DNA of 64,000 nt, taken from NCBI RefSeq assembly GCF_016863175.1, contig NZ_BOOJ01000032.1, positions 124,001-188,000 on the forward strand, read 5' to 3'. The DNA is from Paraplanobispora siamensis. GTDB lineage: Bacteria; Actinomycetota; Actinomycetes; Streptosporangiales; Streptosporangiaceae. Below are positions 23,318 to 33,874 of this stretch, piece by piece. The notes under the pieces were generated by a model that did no database searches, was not told where the DNA came from, and saw only the letters and a program-made list of their open reading frames with translations. The position numbers and the translations under genes are program-made. The stretch's first letter is position 1; each line of letters opens with the position of its first letter.

Positions 23318-26300
23318 GTGACGCACACAGGCCTGTCGCCGGCCAAAAAGGCACTGCTCGCCCGGCGTCTGGGCGGCCAGGCCGTCGCGGAGACAGTCCC
23401 GCCGCGCCCGCCCGGCACGCCCCCGCCGCTCTCCCCGGCGCAGGAGCGGCTGTGGTTCCTGGAGCAGTACGCGCCGGGGACCTCCGCCTACACCGTCGCG
23501 TTCGCCGCCCGGCTGGAGGGGGAGATCGACCCCGAGGCCCTGGATCGCGCCCTGCACGACGTGGCGGCCCGGCACGAGAGCCTGCGCATGCGGCTGGTCA
23601 CCACGGCCGACGGCCGCCCCGAGGTGGTCGTCGACGAGGAGCCCTCGGTGGAGCTGCGGGTCACCGACGACCCCGCCGCCCTCGACGAGGAGCCGGCCCG
23701 GCCCTTCGACCTGGAGCGCGGCCCGCTGCTGCGGGCCCTGCTGGTCCGCCTGGCCCCCGACGTCCACATCCTGCTGCTCACCATGCACCACGCCGTCACC
23801 GACGGCTGGTCCTGCGACATCGTCATGGAGGAGCTGCTCACCCTGCACGCCGCCCACCGCGAGGGGCGGCAGGCCGGGCTCGCCCCGGTGCGGCTGGGCT
23901 ACGGGGACTACGCGCACTGGCTGCGCGGGCGCGCCGAGGACGGCGCCCACGACGCGGACGTCCGCTACTGGAAGGAGCGGCTGGAGGGGCTGGCCCCGCT
24001 GGAGCTGCCCACGGACCTGCCGCGCCCGGCCGAGCAGCGCTGGGACGGCGCCACCTGCGGGATCGCGCTGGACCCCGGGCTCAGCGAGGCCGTGGCCGCG
24101 GTGGGCCGCGCCTGCGGCGCCACGCCGTACATGACGCTGCTGGCGGCCTTCGAGGTGCTGCTCGGGCGCTACGCGGGGCAGCACGACTTCGCCGTGGGCA
24201 GTCCCGTCTCCGGACGCGACCTGCCCGAGCTGGAGCGGGTGGTCGGGGTCTTCGTGAACTCGCTGCCGATGCGCGCCGACCTGACGGGCGACCCGACCTT
24301 CACCGAGCTGCTGGGCAGGGTCAGGGAGACGGCCCTGGACGCCTACGCCCACCAGGGGCTCCCCTTCGACCGGCTGGTCGGGGAGCTGGCCGTGGAGCGG
24401 GACGTCAGCCGCTCGCCGGTGTTCCAGGTCATGTTCGCGCTGCAGAACTACCGCTCCAGGCCGCTGGACACCCCCGGCCTGACCATGACGCCCTTCCCGG
24501 TGGAGATGGGGACCAGCCGGTTCGACCTGGCCCTGTACCTGTTCGAGACGCCCGAGGGACTGCGGGGCAACCTCACCTACAGCACCGCCCTGTTCCGCCC
24601 GGACACGATCGAGCGGATGGCGGCCTGCCTGGAGACCCTGCTGCGCTCGATCGTGGCCGACCCCGGCGCGCGCGTCTCAGAGCTGGAGCTGCTCCCGGCC
24701 GAGGAGCGCAGCCGGGTGCTGGCCTTCGGCTCCTGCGACCCGGCTCCGCCCTTCGAGGCCGGGCTGGTCCACGAGGTGATCTCCGCCCAGGCCGGGCGCA
24801 CCCCGGACGCGGTCGCGGTGACGGCCGGCGGGCGGTCGCTGACCTACGCGGAGCTGGAACGGCGCGCCGGGCTGCTGGCCCGCCGGCTGCGGCGGCGGGG
24901 GGTGCGCACGGGGGACCGGGTCGCGATCTGCCTGGAGCAGTCGGCCGAGCTGGCCGTCGCCGTCCTGGGCGTGCTCAAGGCCGGGGCCGCCTACCTGCCG
25001 CTGGACCCCGACCACCCGCGCGACCGGCTGGCGTTCGTGCTGTCCGACGCCGGGGCGGTCGCCGTCGTGGCCGATCCCGGGCTGCGCGACCGGATCCCGG
25101 ACGACGCGGTGATCGTGCCGCTCGGCGGGGCGGGGGAGGACGAGACCGAGGACGCCGACGGCCTCGCGGACGGCGAGCTCATGGACGGCGAGACGGGCGG
25201 TGAGACGGCCGGCGGGGTCACCCCCGACGACCTGGCCTACGTCATCTACACCTCGGGCACCACCGGGCGGCCCAAGGGCGTGGCCGTACAGCACCGGCAG
25301 GTCATGGTCTACCTGGCGGGCGTGCGGGAGCGGCTGGAGATCGAGCCCGGCGGCGTCTACGGGCTCCTGCAGTCGCTGGCCTTCGACTTCGGCGTGACCG
25401 TCTTCTACCTGTGCCTGATGACGGGCGGCACGCTCCACCTCATCCCCTCCCGTACGGCGGGCCGCGAGCTGGCCGCCTACCTGCGCGAGCACGGCGTCGG
25501 CCACCTCAAGCTCACCCCGTCCCACCTGGCCGCGCTGCTGACCGACGCGCCCGCCGCCGAGCTCCTCCCGGACAAGCTGCTGATCCTCGGCGGCGAGGCG
25601 GCGCCCCAGGGCTGGGCCGCCGAGCTGGCCGCGGCCGGCCGGTGCCGGGTGGTCAACCACTACGGCCCGACCGAGGCCACGGTCGGCGTCACCACGTACG
25701 CGGTCCCGCCGGCGCCGCACCCCGCCGCCCCGGGCGCCGGGGGTCAGGCGGGCCAGGCGGGTCAGGGTACGGCCCTGCCGATCGGCAGGCCGCTGCCCGG
25801 AGCCCGCGTCCACGTGCTCGACGACGCGCTGCGCCCGGTGCCCGTCGGCGTCCCCGGCGAGATCTACCTCGGCGGCGACCGCCTGGCCCGCGGCTACCTG
25901 GGCCGTCCCGGCCTCACCGCCGACCGCTTCCTGCCCGACCCCGAGGGCGGGCCGGGGGCCAGGATGTACCGGACCGGCGACCTCGGCCGCTGGCTGCCCG
26001 GCGGCGACCTGGAGTTCCTCGGCCGCCGCGACCTGCAGGTGAAGATCCGCGGCTACCGGGTGGAGCCGGGCGAGATAGAGACCGTGCTGGCCGAGCACCC
26101 CGGCGTGGCCCACGCGGTGGTGGAGCCGCGGGGCGAGCGCCTGATCGCCTATCTCGTCGGCGCCGACCGGCCGCAGACCGGTGAGCTGCGGGCGTGGCTG
26201 GCCGAGCGGCTCCCGGACTACATGCTCCCGGCCCGCTACGTCTGGCTGGACGAGCTGCCGCTGAAGTCGCACGGCAAGGTCGACCGGTCGAAGCTGCCCG

Positions 26301-28909
26301 AGCCGGACGCCGGGGACGACGGCCAGGAGGCGGCCGAGTACGTACCCCCGGCCGCCGGGGCCGAGGAGATCATCGCCCGGATCTGGGCCGAGGTCCTGGA
26401 GGTCGACCGCGTCGGCGCGCTGGACGACTTCTTCGACCGGGGCGGGCACTCGCTGCTGGCCATGCGGGTGATCGCCCGGCTGCGCAAGGAGATCCCCGGC
26501 CGGACGGTGACGGTGCTGGAGCTGTTCAAGCACCGCACGGTCAGGGACCTGGCCCGGCTGCTCGAAGGCGGCGACGACGGGCCCCGCGGGCTGCTGCACC
26601 GGCTCACCCCGGCCAGGACGACGACCTCCACCCTGGTATGCGTCCCCTACGGCGGCGGCAGCGCGGTCATCTACCAGCCGCTGGCCGAGGCGCTGCCCGA
26701 GGACTGGGCGCTGTACTCGGTGGCGGTCCCCGGCCACGAGCTGGGGGAGGAGTCCCGGCCGCTGGAGGAGGTCGCGCAGGGATGCGCGGAGGAGATCCTC
26801 GCCGGGGTCGAGGGGCCGCTGGTCCTGTACGGGCACTGCGGGCTCGGCGTGATGCTGGTGACGGAGGTCGCCCGCAGGCTGGAGGCGGCCGGCCGCGAGA
26901 TCGACGCGATCTACCTGGGCGGCATCTTCCCCTTCGCCCGTCCCGGGCGCGGCCTGGGCCGGATCGGCCACCTGATGGACCGGCTCACCAGCGACCAGGG
27001 GCGGATCAACGCCCTGGCCGCCGGCGGCCTGGACCTGGATGACTTCGACCGCGACCAGCTCAAGCTGCTCATCCGCAACCGCCGGGAGGGCACGCGCGAG
27101 GCCGAGCGGTACTTCACCCGGCTGTTCGAGGAACGGACCGAACGGCTGCGCGCCCCGATCATCGCGGTGGCGGGGGAGCGCGACCCGGCGATGGAGTTCT
27201 ACCAGGAGCGCTATCTCGAGTGGCGGCGGCTGTCCGACACCGTGGCCTGCGTCGTCCTGGACGAGGCCGGGCACTTCTTCCTGAAGTACCGCGCCCGGGA
27301 GCTGGCCGCCATCGTGACCGGCACCCACGGGGCCGTCGCCGCGGGCCGTACCGCCGAGCTGGAGCGCAAGCAGGACTCCACCTGGTGGCTGCAGGGCGCC
27401 GTCGGCCCGCACACACAGCAGGAGGGGCCGCGGCTCCAGGTGGTCGACGGGGCCGACCACCTGGCCGGGGCGACGGCCGGGGGAGGGCCGGAGCCGAGCA
27501 TGCGGCGCTTCCTGCTGGTCGCCTCCGGGCAGCTGATCTCGATCACCGGGTCGGCGCTGACGGAGTTCGCGATCCCGATCTGGATCTATCTCACCACCGG
27601 GTCGCTGGCGCGCTTCGCGCTGTTCGCGGTGCTCGGCCTGGTGCCCGGCATGCTGGTGGCGCCGCTGGCCGGGGCGATCGTGGACCGCTACGACCGGCGC
27701 AAGGTGATGCTCTGCGGCGACATCGCGGCGGGCGGCTCGCAGCTGATCCTGGGCATGCTGCTGTGGACGGGCAACCTGCAGATCTGGCACATCTATCCGC
27801 TGCTGGTGTGCCTGTCGATAGCCCTGACCTTCCAGCGCTTCGCCTACGGCTCGGCCATCCCGCAGCTTGTCCCCAAACGGTTCCTGGGCCACGCCAACGG
27901 CGTGGTGCAGATGGTCACCGGCACCGCCCAGCTCGTCGTGCCGCTGATCGCCACCGGGCTGATGGCCTCGATCGGGCTGGAGGGCATCCTGATCATCGAC
28001 GTGGTGAGCTATACGCTCGCCACGCTGATCCTGCTGACGGTCAAGTTCCCCGCCGCCATGCCGTGGCGGCGCCGCGAGGGCGTGGTCGCCGAGATGCTCG
28101 GCGGCATCCGCCACTCCTGGGGCAACCGGGGCTTCCGCGGGATGCTCGTCTTCTTCGCGGTGCTCAACGTCTTCCTCTCGCCGCTCTTCCTGATGATCTC
28201 CCCGCTGGTGCTGTCGTTCGCCACCCTCGACGACGTCGGCCGGGTCTCGTTCGCGGGCGGGCTCGGGGTCTTCCTCGGCGGGCTGACGATGACCGTCTGG
28301 GGCGGGCCGCGCCGGCGCAGGCTCTGGGGCGTCCTGCTGTCCACACTGGCCCTGGCCGTCTTCTGCCTGGCCATGGGCCTGCGGCAGGACCTGGTCCTGA
28401 TCGCCGTGGGCGCGTTCGGGATGTCATTCTGCCTGACCGTGCTCAACGGCGTCTACGCCACGATCATCCAGGTCAAGGTGCCGCAGCGCTTCCACGGCCG
28501 GGTGATCGCGCTCAACACCCTGGTGGCCTGGTCCACGCTGCCGATCGGCTTCGGCCTGGTCGCGCCGTACGGCTCGCAGGTGTTCGAGCCGCTGCTCGCG
28601 CCGGACGGCCCGCTCGCCGGCACCGTCGGAGCGGTGATCGGGGTCGGGGAGGGACGCGGCATCGCCTTCATGTACCTCTGCTTCGGCCTGGCCATCGCGG
28701 CCGTCGCGCTGGTCGCCATGCGGGTGCGGACGCTGGCGCGCTTCGACGAGGAGGTGCCCGACGCCGTCCCCGACGACCTGGTCGGGGTCGAGGCCCTGCA
28801 GAACCGCCTCCGCGCGGAGCGGGCCGGAGACGACACCGAGCGGACCGCGGGCGACGCCACTGCGGACACCGCACAGAAAACCACGGATAAGGAGGAGGTC
28901 CGGGCATGA
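23318..28909 (+). CDS. NRPS terminal module fused to an MFS exporter: C-A-PCP-TE-MFS
   Basis: Predicted 1863-aa protein. C domain about 35-455 with HHAVTDG near 157. A domain about 470-985 with [12 protein letters not shown] near 642, GGEAAPQ and YGPTEA near 782. The eight-residue pocket I read is D-F-T-K-I-G-H-V-G, close to Asp-type codes. PCP about 1005-1075 with [14 protein letters not shown] about 1090-1340: the nucleophile elbow is GHCGLG at about 1172, Cys instead of Ser, with Asp in GERDPA and His in EAGHFFL. From about 1395 a complete MFS (about 12 helices, [14 protein letters not shown] motif A) of the enterobactin-exporter type. It is first in the operon but last in assembly, releasing and presumably exporting the product. 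The GTG at 23318 follows GGAGG; an ATG at 23285 is less likely. Confidence 0.88.
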   Translation: MTHTGLSPAKKALLARRLGGQAVAETVPPRPPGTPPPLSPAQERLWFLEQYAPGTSAYTVAFAARLEGEIDPEALDRALHDVAARHESLRMRLVTTADGRPEVVVDEEPSVELRVTDDPAALDEEPARPFDLERGPLLRALLVRLAPDVHILLLTMHHAVTDGWSCDIVMEELLTLHAAHREGRQAGLAPVRLGYGDYAHWLRGRAEDGAHDADVRYWKERLEGLAPLELPTDLPRPAEQRWDGATCGIALDPGLSEAVAAVGRACGATPYMTLLAAFEVLLGRYAGQHDFAVGSPVSGRDLPELERVVGVFVNSLPMRADLTGDPTFTELLGRVRETALDAYAHQGLPFDRLVGELAVERDVSRSPVFQVMFALQNYRSRPLDTPGLTMTPFPVEMGTSRFDLALYLFETPEGLRGNLTYSTALFRPDTIERMAACLETLLRSIVADPGARVSELELLPAEERSRVLAFGSCDPAPPFEAGLVHEVISAQAGRTPDAVAVTAGGRSLTYAELERRAGLLARRLRRRGVRTGDRVAICLEQSAELAVAVLGVLKAGAAYLPLDPDHPRDRLAFVLSDAGAVAVVADPGLRDRIPDDAVIVPLGGAGEDETEDADGLADGELMDGETGGETAGGVTPDDLAYVIYTSGTTGRPKGVAVQHRQVMVYLAGVRERLEIEPGGVYGLLQSLAFDFGVTVFYLCLMTGGTLHLIPSRTAGRELAAYLREHGVGHLKLTPSHLAALLTDAPAAELLPDKLLILGGEAAPQGWAAELAAAGRCRVVNHYGPTEATVGVTTYAVPPAPHPAAPGAGGQAGQAGQGTALPIGRPLPGARVHVLDDALRPVPVGVPGEIYLGGDRLARGYLGRPGLTADRFLPDPEGGPGARMYRTGDLGRWLPGGDLEFLGRRDLQVKIRGYRVEPGEIETVLAEHPGVAHAVVEPRGERLIAYLVGADRPQTGELRAWLAERLPDYMLPARYVWLDELPLKSHGKVDRSKLPEPDAGDDGQEAAEYVPPAAGAEEIIARIWAEVLEVDRVGALDDFFDRGGHSLLAMRVIARLRKEIPGRTVTVLELFKHRTVRDLARLLEGGDDGPRGLLHRLTPARTTTSTLVCVPYGGGSAVIYQPLAEALPEDWALYSVAVPGHELGEESRPLEEVAQGCAEEILAGVEGPLVLYGHCGLGVMLVTEVARRLEAAGREIDAIYLGGIFPFARPGRGLGRIGHLMDRLTSDQGRINALAAGGLDLDDFDRDQLKLLIRNRREGTREAERYFTRLFEERTERLRAPIIAVAGERDPAMEFYQERYLEWRRLSDTVACVVLDEAGHFFLKYRARELAAIVTGTHGAVAAGRTAELERKQDSTWWLQGAVGPHTQQEGPRLQVVDGADHLAGATAGGGPEPSMRRFLLVASGQLISITGSALTEFAIPIWIYLTTGSLARFALFAVLGLVPGMLVAPLAGAIVDRYDRRKVMLCGDIAAGGSQLILGMLLWTGNLQIWHIYPLLVCLSIALTFQRFAYGSAIPQLVPKRFLGHANGVVQMVTGTAQLVVPLIATGLMASIGLEGILIIDVVSYTLATLILLTVKFPAAMPWRRREGVVAEMLGGIRHSWGNRGFRGMLVFFAVLNVFLSPLFLMISPLVLSFATLDDVGRVSFAGGLGVFLGGLTMTVWGGPRRRRLWGVLLSTLALAVFCLAMGLRQDLVLIAVGAFGMSFCLTVLNGVYATIIQVKVPQRFHGRVIALNTLVAWSTLPIGFGLVAPYGSQVFEPLLAPDGPLAGTVGAVIGVGEGRGIAFMYLCFGLAIAAVALVAMRVRTLARFDEEVPDAVPDDLVGVEALQNRLRAERAGDDTERTAGDATADTAQKTTDKEEVRA

Positions 28910-29085
28910 GTTTCCTGGTGGTGCTCAACGACGAGGAGCAGTACTCACTCTGGCCGGCGGGCCGGGAGCTGCCCGCGGGCTGGCGGGCCGAGGGCTTCGA
29001 GGGCGAGCGGGAGGACTGCCTCGCCCACATCGAGCAGGTCTGGACGGACATGCGCCCGCTCAGCGTGCGGCAGGCCCGCGGATGA
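28906..29085 (+). CDS. MbtH-like protein
   Basis: Small 59-aa chaperone of NRPS adenylation domains. It starts [17 protein letters not shown] and carries the family residues in order: N-E-Q-S-W, PAGW, the Cys in [11 protein letters not shown], and [10 protein letters not shown]. MbtH proteins bind A domains and are often needed for their solubility and activity. It overlaps the NRPS gene before it and the carrier gene after it by 4 bp each (ATGA), so all three are coupled. Confidence 0.95.
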   Translation: MSFLVVLNDEEQYSLWPAGRELPAGWRAEGFEGEREDCLAHIEQVWTDMRPLSVRQARG

Positions 29086-29327
29086 GCGGCCCGCTGGCGG
29101 ACAGGATCGCCGAGCTGGTCTGCGCCGCCTCCGACGGGCGGCTGCCCGCCGAGGAGGTCCTGCGCTCGCAGGGCTCCCTGTCCGCGCTCGGCCTGACCTC
29201 GCTGGGACTGCTGCGGCTGATCGACGCGATCGAGGACGAGTTCGGCGTCGTGCTCGACCTCGGCTCGGGCGCCCACCTCGACAGCTTCCCGCTGCTGGTC
29301 GGCCGCGTGGCGGAAAGCACCCCGTGA
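29082..29327 (+). CDS. free-standing acyl/peptidyl carrier protein
   Basis: Predicted 81-aa carrier protein. The phosphopantetheine site is [20 protein letters not shown] (Ser about residue 43), and the flanking helices fit the ACP/PCP fold. It lies directly before the acyl-AMP ligase gene (GTGA overlap), which suggests it receives the acyl group activated by that ligase and presents it to the first condensation domain. Confidence 0.87.
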   Translation: MSGPLADRIAELVCAASDGRLPAEEVLRSQGSLSALGLTSLGLLRLIDAIEDEFGVVLDLGSGAHLDSFPLLVGRVAESTP

Positions 29328-30817
29328 CCCCGCGCACGGTTCCCCAGATGCTGGCCCTGCGCGCCGAGCAGGAGCCCGGCGGGGCCGCGATCGTCGTCGA
29401 GGGTGAGGGGACGCTGACGTTCGGCGAGTGGGAACGGCGCTCCCACGCCGTCGCGCACGGGCTCCTCGACCGCGGCGTGCGGCCCGGCGACCGGATCGGG
29501 CTGCTGTTCGGCGGCCGGGACTGGGTCGACTTCGCCGTCTCCTACTGCGCGGTCCAGCTGGCCGGGGCGGTGGCGGTGCCGCTGTCGGACCGGCTGGCCC
29601 CCGCCGAGGTGCGGCACATGCTCGACCACTGCGAGGCCTCGGCCGTCCTGTGCGGCCGGGACCTGAAGGCGCCGGACGGCGAGCGCTGGGCGGCCGCCCC
29701 GGCCGAACTGGAGGGCGGCACGGCGGATCCCGTCGCCGTGCCCGTCGGGCCGCAGGACCTGGCCCAGATCCTCTACACCTCCGGCACGACCGGGCTGCCC
29801 AAGGGCGTGGGCGCCACCCACGCGAACCTCACCTTCGGGTGCGAGACGCGCCCGAAGCGCCGCAGGTTCGGGCACTCGCGCCACCTGCTGCACGCCTTCC
29901 CGATCGGCACCAACGCCGGGCAGACGATGCTGATGAACGCGCTGGACGCCCGCCCGGCCATGCTGACCCCGGCCCGGTTCACCCCGGCCCGGTTCACCCG
30001 GCTGATCGAGTCGTACGCGGTCGGCACCGTGTTCGTCGTGCCGGCCATGGCGATCGAGCTGCTCAACGCCGGGCTGCACGAGCGGCACGACCTGTCGAGC
30101 GTCGTGCTGCTGGGCTCGGCGGCCTCGGCCCTTCCCCCCGCGGTGTCCGTACGGCTCTCCGCCGCCTTCCCCAACGCGACGGTGACGAACTACTACACCT
30201 CGACCGAGGCCGCCCCCGCCCAGACCATCATGATCTTCGATCCGGCCCGGCCCGACGCGCTCGGCCGCCCGGCGTTCGGCGGCGCGCTGCGGATCACCGG
30301 CCCGGACGGCGAGGCGCTGCCGCCGGGGGAGGCCGGGGAGGTCTGGATGCGCTCGCCCGCCGTACCCCGCTCCTACTACCGAGACGAGCAGGCGAGCGCC
30401 GAGTCCTTCCGCGGCGGCTGGGTGCGAATGGGCGACCTGGGCTATCTGGACGCCGACGGCTATCTCCACCTCGTCGACCGCGAGAGCGACGTGGTGAAGT
30501 CGGGTGCGTTCAAGGTCTCCACGTTGCAGGTGGAGGCCGCGCTGTACGAGCATCCGCAGGTCGCGGAGGCCGCGGTGGTGGGCGTCCCGCACCCGGTGCT
30601 GGGCACCGTGCTCGCCGCCGCCGTCGTGCCCCGCTCGGCCGGGATGTCCGAGACGGGCCTGCGGGCCTTCCTGATGGAGCGCCTGGCCGGGCACGAGCTT
30701 CCCGACCGGGTGCTCGTCGTCGACGGCCTGCCCCGCAACCAGTCAGGAAAAGTCATCAAAAGGGAGTTGCGGGGGCTCTTCGACGCCGCCGTGACGGGTC
30801 AGACGGAAGGCACGTGA
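29324..30817 (+). CDS. class I adenylate-forming acyl ligase (AMP-binding)
   Basis: Predicted 497-aa enzyme of the acyl-CoA synthetase/aryl-AMP ligase superfamily. Core motifs: A3 ILYTSGTTGLPKGV (about 147), A5 YYTSTEA (YGxTE degenerate), A7 MGDLGYLDADGYLHLVDR, and A10 NQSGKVIKRELR with the catalytic Lys. It lacks the C-terminal carrier and the insertion of fatty-acyl-AMP ligases, so substrate type cannot be told. Given the neighbouring carrier gene it probably loads the starter acyl unit; acids made by the E1/E2 complex are one possibility. It contains a 15-bp tandem repeat (TPARF twice) near residue 215. Confidence 0.85.
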   Translation: MTPRTVPQMLALRAEQEPGGAAIVVEGEGTLTFGEWERRSHAVAHGLLDRGVRPGDRIGLLFGGRDWVDFAVSYCAVQLAGAVAVPLSDRLAPAEVRHMLDHCEASAVLCGRDLKAPDGERWAAAPAELEGGTADPVAVPVGPQDLAQILYTSGTTGLPKGVGATHANLTFGCETRPKRRRFGHSRHLLHAFPIGTNAGQTMLMNALDARPAMLTPARFTPARFTRLIESYAVGTVFVVPAMAIELLNAGLHERHDLSSVVLLGSAASALPPAVSVRLSAAFPNATVTNYYTSTEAAPAQTIMIFDPARPDALGRPAFGGALRITGPDGEALPPGEAGEVWMRSPAVPRSYYRDEQASAESFRGGWVRMGDLGYLDADGYLHLVDRESDVVKSGAFKVSTLQVEAALYEHPQVAEAAVVGVPHPVLGTVLAAAVVPRSAGMSETGLRAFLMERLAGHELPDRVLVVDGLPRNQSGKVIKRELRGLFDAAVTGQTEGT

Positions 30818-30818
30818 G

Positions 30819-32453
30819 ATGTCGGTGTCCCTGGTAGAGGAGTGGGAGCGGGCCTCGCTCGCCCAGCACGGAATGTGGATCACCGAGCGGACGGGCGCGG
30901 GCGGCCCGGTCTACCGCATGCCGCTCGCGGTCCACCTCGACGGCCCGCTCGAGGCGGAGGCGATGCTCGCCGCCTGCGCCGCCGTGGTCCGCCGCCACCC
31001 GATCCTCGCCTCGGCGCTGGCCGAGCGGGACGGGCAGGTGTGGACCCTCCCCGCCGAGGTCCCCCCGCCGATCCTGTTCGAGGACGTCTCCGGCGACGGG
31101 CCCGGCCCGCAGGCCGGTGTCACGATCACCGGGGCCCTCGCGGAGCTCACGGCGGGCCTGCCCGGCTCGCCGGAGTGGATCGCGGCCCGCGCCGCCGAGC
31201 CCCTCGACGTGCGGACCGGGCCGGTGTCGCGCTTCACCCTGTTCCGGCTGGGACCCGACCGGCACCTGCTGCTGGTCGTGGCCCACCACGCGGTCTTCGA
31301 CGGCATGTCGAAGGACGTCCTGCTGCGCGACCTGGCCGCCGCCTACGGCGGCGCCGGACTCGGCCCCCTTCCCGTCCCGTACGGCGAGGCGGCCCGGGCC
31401 GAGCAGGACCGGGTGGAGGCCGACCTGGAGGCGGCGGCGGAGTTCTGGCGGCCCCGCTGGCACGACCGGGACGTCCTGCTGCCCGGGGCCGGCCGCTCCT
31501 CGCTGCGGGCCGCCCCCGGCGACGCCGTGGACCTCGCCCTCGGCGGGGAGGTGGCCGAGGCGGCCGGGCGGCTGGGCGTCACCCGCTTCGAGCTGGTGCT
31601 GGCCGCCCTTCAGGCGCTCCTGCACGCCTACGGCAATGAGCCGGTCACCGTGGCCGTGGACCTGTCCACCCGGACCGAGGAGACGCGCGACCACATCGGG
31701 CCCTTCGTCAACGAGCTGCCCGTGACCTGCGCGCCGTACGGCGGCACGTTCGCCGAGTTCGCCGAGGCCGTCAGGCGGGAGCTGCGCGCCGTCTACCGTT
31801 ACCGCCACGTCCCGCTGGCGCGGGCCCTGGGCGGGATCGGCCCGCGCACCGCGCTCACGCCGGTCTCGGTGAGCTACCGGGCGCGCTCCGGCGGGGACCC
31901 GGTCTTCCCCGGCCTCGACGCCCGCGTCGAGTGGGCGATGTTCAACGGGACCGTGCGCAACACGCTGCACCTGCAGGCCGTGGACGGGCCCGCGGGACTG
32001 TCGGCGCGACTGCAGTTCAACCCCGCGGTCCTCGACCGCGCCGGATGCGAGGCCGTGGCCGGGCACCTGCGCGACCTGCTGGCGGCCGTGGCCGTCCGCC
32101 CGGACGCCCCGATCGGCGAGCTGCCCCTGCCGCGGCCGGCGCAGGCGCAGGCGCAGGTGGACGCGGCGGACGCCGGGAGCGGGACGGAGACCGCGCCCGC
32201 CGGGCAGCCGGCGGCGGGCGCCGGGACGGACGCCGCGCTCGTCGAGCAGGTCGCGGCGATCTGGCGTGACGTGCTGGGACTGGAGGAGGTCCTGCCGGAC
32301 GACGACCTGTTCGACCTCGGCGGGCACTCCCTGACGATCACCCAGATCATCGCGCAGGTGCGCGACCGGATGGGGATCGAGCTGTCCTTCGAGGTGTTCA
32401 TCGACGACCCGACCGTGACGGGGGTCGCCGACGAGATCGCCAGGTCCCGATGA
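30819..32453 (+). CDS. NRPS condensation-carrier didomain (C-PCP), no adenylation domain
   Basis: Predicted 544-aa protein. C domain about 10-430 with the active-site motif HHAVFDG (about 154). After a Gln/Ala/Gly-rich linker (AQAQAQVDAADAG), a PCP at about 465-540 with LFDLGGHSLTITQ. No A domain is present, so its carrier must be loaded in trans by one of the other A domains or by the acyl ligase. It is one base past the ligase stop and coupled to the next gene by ATGA. Confidence 0.87.
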   Translation: MSVSLVEEWERASLAQHGMWITERTGAGGPVYRMPLAVHLDGPLEAEAMLAACAAVVRRHPILASALAERDGQVWTLPAEVPPPILFEDVSGDGPGPQAGVTITGALAELTAGLPGSPEWIAARAAEPLDVRTGPVSRFTLFRLGPDRHLLLVVAHHAVFDGMSKDVLLRDLAAAYGGAGLGPLPVPYGEAARAEQDRVEADLEAAAEFWRPRWHDRDVLLPGAGRSSLRAAPGDAVDLALGGEVAEAAGRLGVTRFELVLAALQALLHAYGNEPVTVAVDLSTRTEETRDHIGPFVNELPVTCAPYGGTFAEFAEAVRRELRAVYRYRHVPLARALGGIGPRTALTPVSVSYRARSGGDPVFPGLDARVEWAMFNGTVRNTLHLQAVDGPAGLSARLQFNPAVLDRAGCEAVAGHLRDLLAAVAVRPDAPIGELPLPRPAQAQAQVDAADAGSGTETAPAGQPAAGAGTDAALVEQVAAIWRDVLGLEEVLPDDDLFDLGGHSLTITQIIAQVRDRMGIELSFEVFIDDPTVTGVADEIARSR

Positions 32454-33874
32454 CGGCCGGGACCACACCGGAGCGGGCGGTGACGCTGGAGTTCGCCGGG
32501 GCGCGGGGCGGCGAGGCCCCGCTCAGCTGGGGCCAGCGGGCCTTCTGGCGGCTGATCACCTGGCTGGACGAGGGCGACCCGTACTACAACATGCCCTGGA
32601 CCCTGCCCGTCCACGGCAGGCGCGACCTGGACACCGTCCTGAACGCCCTGCGCGGGCTGGTCGAACGGCACGAGAGCCTGCGCACCACCTACCACGAGAC
32701 GCCCGCCGGGCCGGTCCAGCGCGTGGCGCGCGAGGGCAGGCTGACGGTCGGCGTCCTCGAGGCCGGGGACGAAAGGCCCCTGGCCGTGGCCGGGCGGCTG
32801 GCCGCCGAGCTGGCCGCCACTGGGTTCGACTACGCCGGGGGACAGGCCGGGGAGCCGCTGATCCGGTGCACCGTCGTCACCGGCGCGGGACGGCCCCGGG
32901 CGGTCGCCTTCGCCCTGACCCACCTGGCGGTGGACGCCTGGGCGCTGGAGATCCTCGCCACCGACTGGAGGGCGCTGCTGGCCGGGGAGGAACTGCCCGA
33001 CCCCGTCTGGCAGCCGCTGGACCAGGCGGCCTACGAGCAGGGCGAGGGGGCCGTGCGCGGGCAGCGGGCGCTGCGGCACTGGCGCGCCGCGCTGGAACGG
33101 GTTCCGCTGACCCTCTTCGACTTCCCGCAGCGCACCCCCGAGGAGCCGAGGTTCGTCCGGGTCGGCATGGAGTCCGCCGCCGCGGCCCTGGCCGCCCAGA
33201 CGCTGGCGGAGCGGTGGTCGGTCAGCACGGCCAGCGTGCTGACCTCGGCCAGCGCGGTGCTCCTGGCGACCCTGACCGGTCACCGGGAGGTCGCCATGCA
33301 GCTCATCGTGGCCAACCGGCACGATCCGCGGACCGCCGCCATGGTCGGCACCGCCGTACAGGACGGGCTGTTCACTCTGGCGCTGACGGAGGGCACCTTC
33401 GCCGACGCCGCGCGCGCCGGGCACGGGCAGGCGCTCACCTCCTACCGGTACGCGCACTACGACCCGCCCGCGATGCGGGCCCTGCGCGCGGAGGTCGGGC
33501 GAGCCCGGGGCGGGGAAGTCGACCTGTCCGGCTACTTCAACGACACCCGGGCGATCGGCCACTGGCCCAACCTGCCCGCCGGGGACCTGGCCTCCCTGGC
33601 CGGACGGACCAGGACGTTCTTCGTCGGCGCGTGGCCGATGGTGGAGGCGACCGCCTTCTTCGCCACCGGTCCCGCCACCCACACCTGCCAGCTCTACCTG
33701 CTGGTCGACACCGCGTTCCTGTCCCGCTCGACGGCCTACACCCTCCTGCGGGGCATGGAGACCCTGCTGGTGCGCAGCGTCACCGAGGACGTGCCGCTGG
33801 GCGAGGTCGCCGCGCTGTGCGGCATCACCCCGGTGACGAGGGACGGGCAGCCGGTACCGGAGGCCGCCCGATGA
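32450..33874 (+). CDS. stand-alone condensation-like domain with altered active site
   Basis: Predicted 474-aa single C-superfamily domain. N-terminal SWGQRAFWRLITW and RHESLRT are C-domain landmarks. The catalytic motif HHxxxDG reads THLAVDA (about 160): the second, catalytic His and the Asp are kept, the first His is Thr and the Gly is Ala. C-terminal landmarks are also diverged. It may be a slow or specialised catalyst, a structural partner, or inactive. It overlaps both neighbours by 4 bp. Confidence 0.8.
   Translation: MTAGTTPERAVTLEFAGARGGEAPLSWGQRAFWRLITWLDEGDPYYNMPWTLPVHGRRDLDTVLNALRGLVERHESLRTTYHETPAGPVQRVAREGRLTVGVLEAGDERPLAVAGRLAAELAATGFDYAGGQAGEPLIRCTVVTGAGRPRAVAFALTHLAVDAWALEILATDWRALLAGEELPDPVWQPLDQAAYEQGEGAVRGQRALRHWRAALERVPLTLFDFPQRTPEEPRFVRVGMESAAAALAAQTLAERWSVSTASVLTSASAVLLATLTGHREVAMQLIVANRHDPRTAAMVGTAVQDGLFTLALTEGTFADAARAGHGQALTSYRYAHYDPPAMRALRAEVGRARGGEVDLSGYFNDTRAIGHWPNLPAGDLASLAGRTRTFFVGAWPMVEATAFFATGPATHTCQLYLLVDTAFLSRSTAYTLLRGMETLLVRSVTEDVPLGEVAALCGITPVTRDGQPVPEAAR

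Noticed and set aside
24677-28114. An 1145-codon open frame antisense to the NRPS/MFS gene (and similar long frames antisense at 11248-13548, 13685-15010 and 38110-40263).
   Set aside because: In DNA this GC-rich, antisense frames stay open by chance. Their translations are Arg/Gly/His/Gln-rich without domains, and the plus-strand genes are certain.
23318-28909. A sequencing frameshift or missed stop joining separate NRPS and MFS genes.
   Set aside because: The frame is open through a linker with normal codon use, and there is no internal ribosome site before the MFS part.
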